Source of the DNA: Branchiostoma floridae
Taxonomy: Eukaryota; Chordata; Leptocardii; Amphioxiformes; Branchiostomatidae
NCBI RefSeq assembly: GCF_000003815.2
Contig: NC_049995.1
Coordinates: 1,011,575-1,075,574 of the forward strand
Length of the DNA: 64,000 nucleotides
Direction: 5' to 3'
Part shown: piece by piece, positions 47,001 to 56,000 of the stretch
Numbering within the stretch: position 1 is the first letter of the stretch
Layout: each line of letters begins with the position of its first letter
Translations under genes and position numbers: made by a program
Notes under the pieces: generated by a model
What the model was told of the DNA's origin: nothing
What the model saw: the letters and a program-made list of their open reading frames with translations, nothing else
The model's database searches: none

Positions 47001-50000
47001 CTGGAAGAAACAAGTCTGTTATACTCGAAGACAATTTCAGATGTACAATAGGAAACGTTGCTAGACAATTCAGACAGGGGACAATTTGGATTCCAAAGAA
47101 AACAAAGGTAAGGCAAAAACAAGCTGTCTTCAGTTTCTTCCAGATCACTTCAGTGTCACTGACGAAGGATAGTGGATTCTATCCCAAACGTCTGACCGTT
47201 TCCAAAACCATATGTTGCTTGAGTTAACTTTTTGGTGTATCTTATTACCTGGATGTCTAACCTACATCAATGTATCTTGAAGTGGTCTATTTTCTATCAA
47301 ATGACATTACAAGGGGATTTGCTGAACAAAGAAAAAAAAAGCTTCATTGTAAGTGGGATTCGAATCCACGCCTGTAAAACAAGACTGCGATCTAAATGCA
47401 GCACCTTAGACCACTCGGTCTCGCTGACTCGGTAGCGTAATTTGCATTTAAAAGGGCTTTAAAGGAGCTACATTAGACGATCCATCCAAACCAAACCATC
47501 CGTTGAACGAATCAATTCAAAGCCGCTGCTCAAAAATGTAGCATCCTGCCACCGATTTACATTCACCATTTATAATGTAATATTTGCATGGCCAGCTTTT
47601 TTTCTTATTTACCTTGTCACACTGGGTAAGGTGCGCCTTCAGCCCGATCAGACTGGTGTAGGTTTTAGGGCAGTCTTCATACGGGCAGTCCACACTGCCC
47701 ACATCCTGGAATACAAAAGATGGAATTATTGAAAATGCCATAAATGTGGCTTAAATGTACCTTAATTCCTTAAGGAGGGGGCAAATAATGCCATCAGACT
47801 TAGTTAACTTTAATGTTCTTTCTGTTGAAAACAAACAAAGGGATTCAGTGTAAGCTTATGAGGACGATGGCCCCCAACATGTCCAGCGCCGAAGGCACAA
47901 GGCACTGCAAGGGAGGTCTGGGGATATTTTGAAAACTTCACCCTCTGAAATGTAATTTCCTGCATTTTTAGGGGTGAATTTTGCTGACGGGCAAATTTTG
48001 CTGAGTTAAATGAAATTGCTATTCGAGAAAAAATACACAGCTTGACTTTTGGGGGGCCATGCTGAACATATTTTTTGGGTGGGGTCCTAACACGGTAACC
48101 TTAGACTCAGACCTTCAACCAATAATTGGTTCTCTGTCATGTGATGACACCCCAACAGGTACCTGGATGCCTCTGCTCCACTGATTGGTTCTTTGTCATA
48201 CGATCCTGCCACAATAGCTACCTGGGTGTCCCTATTCCACTCATTGGTTCTTTGTCATGTGACCACATCTAACATACTGACTGGTTCCACATCATGTGAT
48301 CGCCCAACAACAGGTACCTTGATACACCAAAAAGTAGTTACTCAAGCAACTGGATATGGTTTTCGAAACATTTTGGATAGTAGAATCCACTATCCTTCGT
48401 CAGTGACACTGAAGTGATCTGGAAGAAACAGGTCTTCTATACTCTTGCTATGAATGAAGACAATTTCAGATATCCAATAGGAAATGTTGTTAGACAATTC
48501 AGATAGAAGACAAGTTGGATTCCAAAGAAAACAAAGGTAAGGCAAAATCAAGCTGAAGACAATTTGGATTTCGAAGGATAGCAAGGCTAAGACACAGTTA
48601 ATGCAAATGAGTCAATGAGCTCCTGTTTCTTCCAGATCACTTCAGTGTCACTGACGAAGGATAGTGGATTCTATCCGAAACGTCTGACCATTTCCAGTTG
48701 CTTGAGTAACTACTTTTTGGTATATCTTATTACCTGGATGTCTAACCTACATCGACGTAGGTACCTTGATATCTCTGGTCCATTTTTGAATCTGCTGAGG
48801 CGTGATGTTCAGTTCAGGAGTTGAGTACAGGGGCTTCAGACTTCTCTCCTTCTGTCGCTCCCAAGACTTTGTTACCCTTTCTTCCCCATCCACAATCTCC
48901 TGGAGATGGAGAAGGGCTCTAGAGTAGAGATCATTGGACAAAGAAGGAACAACAATTTGTATCTGTATCTATATAGCCGGTATAACCGCCGTTCGGCGTA
49001 ACACACCAGCTTCGCAGGCGCGCGGTGCGGCAGCAGCTGGCTGTATTATACCGAACGACCCGTCACATCTAGCTTTTGCACATCTGCAAGCGTTCTTCAA
49101 AACTACCCAGAGAAGATGCCCCTACTGTACTTGGTGATAACAAATTCCACTCTACGATAGTTCTGGGAAAGTACGGATTTTTGAACACATCAATTCTAGG
49201 TTGGTAACTCTGGTATTTGAAGGCATGACAGTCCCTGTTTCTTGTTCTTTTTTGAACTGGAATTAGATACTTCAATGAAAGAAAAAGACGAGGAAGAGTC
49301 TTCATGCAAACATTTTCTCAGTGGTATTGTATGATTCTGTCATGAAGATCACACCGTCTGGTTACTAGTACTTTTATTTGCCAAATAGTTCTGATACAGA
49401 TAGAGGTCCAGACCTGTACCTAAACCTCTGTACAGGTGCCTTATGTTGCATTTAATTACACATCCCTGCTACGGGTAGGTACTGGTATGGAAAATTGGTG
49501 TACAGGTCCAGTTCAGGTCCTAATCTGAACCTGGACCTAACATATAATTACCTGTGAAAACTTGAATGGGCAATACTCAAAACAATGGTCCATTTTGCTA
49601 CAAAGGAATCTGTTTGGTGAAGTATCCGACACCGGCATTTTAAAATCCTATCTTCATGTAAACAATGTTATCTGCCTTTATTAACTTAGACCAAGTTTGA
49701 CTGTAGAAACTTGGTAGACATGACTATAAACTGTAAATAAGTATATTTCACGTTAAACTTTGTTATTTCTAGGACCGGTAAGCCCCAAAACGTGTGGAGG
49801 CCTGCCAATAATCTGTTCATTTTCTAATTGATACAAAAAGCCTGTCCACTGATGATTTCAGGTCATTTTTTTTCGGCAAGAAAAAACATTTTTGTCCCTT
49901 TACGTAGAACCAGTACCCACCCCTAATCTGTACCCATTACTCTACCAGTCCCTGCCAGCCCAGGTCAAAGATCAACAGATATAACAGGGCTCGAAATACT

Positions 50001-53000
50001 TATTTCTGCATACCACTGGTGCAAGTAACATTGAAAATTATCTGCACCAGACAAATTTTACCTGCACCACTCTGAATTTAAGAAGTATGGATCATACTAA
50101 AATTGTTCACAAACCATTGCTATTTTTCCTTTGAAATCATACTTTATAGGTGGTAACAGTCGATGCAGCTAATAACAATCCATACTTTGTACATTAAAGT
50201 TCATTATGTATAAAACCCAGTACATGTTACAGTGTAGGTTAGATGCAGGTAGACATCAGAAATACCTGCACAGCTCCAATTTTACCTGCACTAACCTGTA
50301 TATGCAGGTGGTATTTCGAGCCCTGTATAAGATGATGTAACAGTAAAATCCAACCTGGCAGCCGCTCGCCGTTTAGATTTCCCAGGCGTCACCCCACCTT
50401 CTCCAGACTCCCCCGCGGGACTGTCCATTCCCCCGACCACGGTGTCAGGTTCTGGGGTCGGGGCGTGGATGGTACGCTGGTGCAATCGGAGCCCAAGGGC
50501 ACTCTGGTACGTTTTCTCGCACTGGTCACACGGGAAAACTTCACGCTCGTTTTCAGACTTTCCACAGCGCCTTACGTGGTACTCATACCCATATACGGTC
50601 GTATAGCTAGACGAACAACCCTGGAGAAACAAGAAATAAAAGATCTCAAACCTCAGTGAGTTTTCCTATTGCCATAGCTTTAGCCATTCAATTCTATAAT
50701 CACATGCATGTATCAACATTGCATAGACATAGATTTGAAAAAAAGGTGACCTGACTGATGTTGATTTTTACAATAAAATACAAAATCAACACATTACATA
50801 TAACCTACATCCCTAACATGACAGTTTCCCATTTATCTTGTACCTGATTGTACAGTCGGCTTGTAATGTCTCAGGTAGACTGGTGTATCTAAAAGACTTC
50901 TGCAGTCCTTTTGTTCTTGCTGGGGTTGGAGATTGCTGGTTTGTTACTGAGTGAATATCCTACTTAGCAGTGGAGATCTTAGAATACACAGCACCAGCCT
51001 TACCAAGGAGCAAGTACAGAAACTCGAACTTGTCCAAAAACGCGCATGCCGAATCATACTTGGTACCACCTACTAGGGGTGGGTACCGGTATAGAAAATT
51101 CAGGTCCAGGTCCAGTTCAGGTCCAGACGTTCATTATGTGAATGGACGATACTGAAAACAATGGTCCATTTTGCTACAAAGAAATCTGTTTTGTGTAGTA
51201 TTCGACTCCCACTGGCGTTTTAAAAATCCTACAAGGCTAACTGCCTCTGTACTATTGACTTTAAAACGTGGTAAAAATGACTTTAGAGTCTACCCTGCTT
51301 CGCTCTTGTTATTTGCCTAGACCGGTAAGCCCGAAAACGTGCGAATGCCTGATGATATTTTTCAATCGGTCCAACATCCGGTCCACCGAATTTTTTGAGG
51401 TCCGGTTTTTCTGGACCGGTCCAATGAGAAAAAACAGTTTTGTACCAGTTTTTTTACCCAGCCCTACCACCTACTCTGATTATCCACACGCCCTTCAAAA
51501 CGTCGGACTAACATCGCTGGCAGACAGGAGAGAACATCTGTGCCTGAACTTTGCAAAGTCACTGTTGACATCATCCTTCAGGGACTGGCTCCGGCCGGAA
51601 CACTCAAAACAAACAGAAACTGAATGCTGCACTATGCTGTACCAATCAACACAAAAACTCTCCCATTCCATACCTGATGAAACTGTTGAACGAGTGACTT
51701 AGCTAGACATTTGAACCTACATTGAATTTTTGTTGTCTTGTAGAGGTTGTTTGAGGAGTTTGACAGCATCCTCCTCGCCCCTAGGCCTCCCTTCTTCAGA
51801 CCATAGATAAATTAGTTTAAGTTTCAAGCCAATCAGTTTTCTAGATTCTTCACATACTTCAGTCTTTGTAGTTGCTAAATTATTATTTTTACCTCATTCT
51901 TCTTGTACAGCCTTCCAACATACCTCGTTCTTGCACTGCAGTTTTCCCAGTTTCTTCAAGATGAACCTCAGTCTGGCTCTTTCCTGTAAACAACAGGAGA
52001 CTTACTGTTTTTACTTAAGACAGTGCTTATGCTGTTATACAACAATGTACATGCAAGTTTCTGCATGAATTTACCTAAAATGGTGTTGATTTGATTATAT
52101 GGATGACATCTATGTGCTCATCAATTTCACTTTTTTTCTAAGTGTTTCCAAAAAAAGTTTTGCAACCATGCTGCAAATTGTACAAATCTGAAGCAAAATA
52201 AGCAAATATATGCTATAGATCTTTGAAAAATAAAATTGGAAAATGTACTATTGTCATCAATGCCAAGTTCAATTTTGAGGTTTAAAAAAGACAATGTGAG
52301 AGAACAAAAATGAAGAGTCTATTGTTCAGTATTCAATATTCTGTGTTGGGTCATTTGTTCAGCCTTCCCAACCTATTATATTTCATAATGAAGGCAACTT
52401 TTTTTGGTCCTAAACTGTTTTTTACTTGCATGCTCACATCAAAATAGAAGTTCCCAGGGGTGTCATCCGTATAATCAAAGCAACATGGCCTTGTGGATAA
52501 TGTCAAACTGTAGGTCTTATATACACCTTTCTCACGTGGCGGCCATGATAGATTGAAGACGATGTCAGTGAGGCAAACAAACAAAACTTATTTCTAAAAT
52601 CAGCTCCCATTTCGTTTTTCCCCAAACCACACAAATTTTCACAATACAAGATCAAATAATAAATATTATAACTAGTGTTATGCAGCAAAATATATATGTA
52701 GCAATTTAGACTCGCGTACTGATCCCATATGCAAAATAAAAACATAATAATGCAAATATTTGACGGATATGCAGCCATTCTCTTATTGGTCAACTTTATA
52801 ATTTCCATGCTATCATTGGTTGAACTGCTAATTATGATGGACAGTCTTTGTTTAACTCATTAAACTCGTTTTAGATCTTTCATGGCCACCGCGTGAGAAA
52901 GGTGTATAGGTTAACGTAATGAACCCAAAGGAAATATACCATGGTCATTCATTCTATGTTGAGGACAACATAAATCCTACATTATGAGAGAACTTTCAAC

Positions 53001-56000
53001 AGTCTCCAAACACACATTTCCTGTTTATGGCAGTTACAAACTGCAATTACAAAAATGTAGCTATATAAACATATACATATATATATATATATATATACAT
53101 TTCTGCGAATATTGTACCTGTAGAGACTCTGATCGCGACATCTACTAGCATAATACACGATTCTACCGGTAGACATCGTGATCAGAGTCTCTGTCAACAA
53201 AAACTCCGATCAGGGTAGGGATCTCTAATAAAACTATGATCAGGATCTCTACTGGTAGAATCACCCATTCTACCAGATCTCAGTCTCTACCCTGACATAT
53301 ACATATAGGCACTTTTCTTACAAGATTTCCAGTAGTCTATGGTGTAGATTGGTTGTATAAATATATGCACTTGACTTACATTAAGTGGTTCTTCCTGAAC
53401 AGGTGAGGTAGAGTGGACACTGATGAGATGATACTTCAGTGCACCTGTAGTGGTGAACCTGGCATCACACTGGCTACACTGCAGCTGCTGGGCTGTCTGT
53501 ACAGAAAAGGAACAAGGAAGTTTAAGAAAGAAAGATATCATACTAGGGACCACACTGCTCAGGGTTCTAGCCAGGATTTTATTTTAGCGTGGTGGGAATG
53601 GCATGGTAGCAAAGCGACTAATCAGGATAATGGTGTGGAAGGGGGGGTCTTGGTCCTTCCACAGTGAGATTTGAAGATGTAGAGTTAAAAGTTAGGACTT
53701 TGGGGTCAGTTTTTAGTGGCATATCATCATTTTTCATTGTTCAGACATTTATTAGTCATTGTTGAACAAGCAAATGACAGCAAAGCACCACTACACTTAG
53801 TCACTAGTTAAAAATTAGCGTAGTGGCCCTTGTTTTAGCGTAGGGGGTCACAAATTTTAGCGTACTGGCCCACTACGCTAAAAAGCACTAGCTAGAACCC
53901 TGCGTGCTTCCAGGACAGGTGCAGGCAACATACCAAACTACATATGAATGCGACAACGGGAACATACAGATACAGATGCGAACGTGCGTTACATTGACCG
54001 AACAAACTAACAATAATCTTTATTGGATGTCCATGCCCGTAAGCTATATGCACTAATGGATATAATCAAAAAGGAAAAAACAGTCATGTGGTCTTATGGG
54101 TGAAAAGGAATAACAACACACTGGTTACACCTGGTGTCAGGTGTCTGTACAGAAACTGCAGCTAGCAGATTGATGTGGATTGAGGAGTGGACCAGAATGA
54201 ATCCTTGAGTGGACCAAGGATCAATCCTTGTGGACCCCCCCCCCCCCCCCCCATGAACCTAATACTAAGTACTACCAGTACATGTAGTACGTACCTGTAC
54301 CTTGCCTTTGCAGCTGTTGTAGTGCCTCCACATAGATGTGACATTTTTCCTGTGACAGCCGCACTTTGAACAGACACACTGACCCTTCCCTTCAACTTCT
54401 TGTCTCCATGTGTTCTGTGAGTGTCAACATACTGAGTTAGGAACACTCATGCACTTTGAACAGACACACTGACCCTTCTCTTCAACTTCTTGTCTCCATG
54501 TGTTCTGTGAGTGTCAACATACTGAGTTAGGAACACTCAAAAAGGTATAAAACATTTACACATTAGAGTTACATGACAATCTATTTTGATCATTATCATG
54601 TTCCTGTCGTTTACGAACAAGCTAAGGTGAGCAGTTTTTTACCGACCTCAATAATAACAGTAGCACTAGTAGATTAATGCATGCACTCACCATCATGTGA
54701 CCATAACAGTACAAAATATTGACAACAAATTTGACGGCCGTGAGAAAGATGATTTTCTGGCAGCATTGGGATACTGTAAATGCAGAAACTTTCGTGGTGG
54801 ACTAATGTTCGCGGTTTTCGCGGCGGCCGCTTCACCGAAATTTAAAACCATTGCAATCATTTTTCCATAACAGTAAAAGACTACAGTGTATGGTGCTACC
54901 GCGAAATTAAAACCACCGCGAAAAGTCCATTTTCCCGCTACCGCGAAATTAAATCTCCGCGAACTTAAATGCATTTACAGTATGTCCTAATACAGGAATG
55001 GAACTTATATTCCCAAACCTAGTAAGAATTTGTGCACACATAAACATTTTGTATATATTTACCAATAACTGTTAGTAAATATGAATTATGCTTATCTTAT
55101 TTACCACATACCATAACAGCTGCTTCTTTTTCATCTTCTCCAACCTTCCCCATAGCTTCCTTCTCCATTTCTTTATCTGACTCATCATCATCATCAGGCG
55201 ATGGTTCCCGAACTCTCCTCCGACATTGCCTGGTAGGTCTAGGTGTCACGCCTTCATCCAAAATGAAAAAGACAAACTTAAAGTTATACTGTAATTCACT
55301 TTGTCTTCTCAGTACCAAACTTTCACAGTCTTGAGTCTGAGATTTAACTTGTTCTTGGAACTAAATGTTCACAGTGAACAAATTATTTGTTATTGTCACT
55401 AAGACGAATTATTTGTTATCGGTAATGATAATAAGTTCATGTTACAGTTGTCATCGTGAAAATTGTGAACATACTAGTAAAAGTACATTGAAAAAATCAG
55501 GAATTACAGCTTGTAAATGCATATAAGCTTGAGGGGATTTAATTTTTTGGAAGCCGGGAATGTTTGCAACTAGTGATTTTGGATTCATATGGTAGCAGGC
55601 TGTACCATACTGTAAATGAGGAGATGTTTGTGGTGGTTTTATGTTCGCGTGTGACCAATTCACCGCGAACTTTAAACCACCGCGAACATGTTTCCATTAT
55701 TTATAGTATGAGACTGCAGTCAATGGCGCTACCGGGAACACTCCATTTTTCCACTACCGCAAAAGTAAATCAACGCAAACTTAAATGCATTTACAGTACT
55801 GTACTAGTAGTAGTCACCAACTGTAGTGGAAAAATGTTTGTGGTGGTTTTGAGTTCGAGTCAAAGCGGCCACCACAAAAAATGTGTACTTAGTTTTACCA
55901 AATTTACCAAAAAACAGTAACCTGATCCTATACAGAAAATTAATAATTTTGTATGATGCATAAATCTTCCAAAATATAGAAACTTTGAAATGAAATGTAT

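Noticed and set aside
45895-47148. Long open frames spanning 45.9-47.1 kb
   Set aside because: They consist almost entirely of N and are meaningless.
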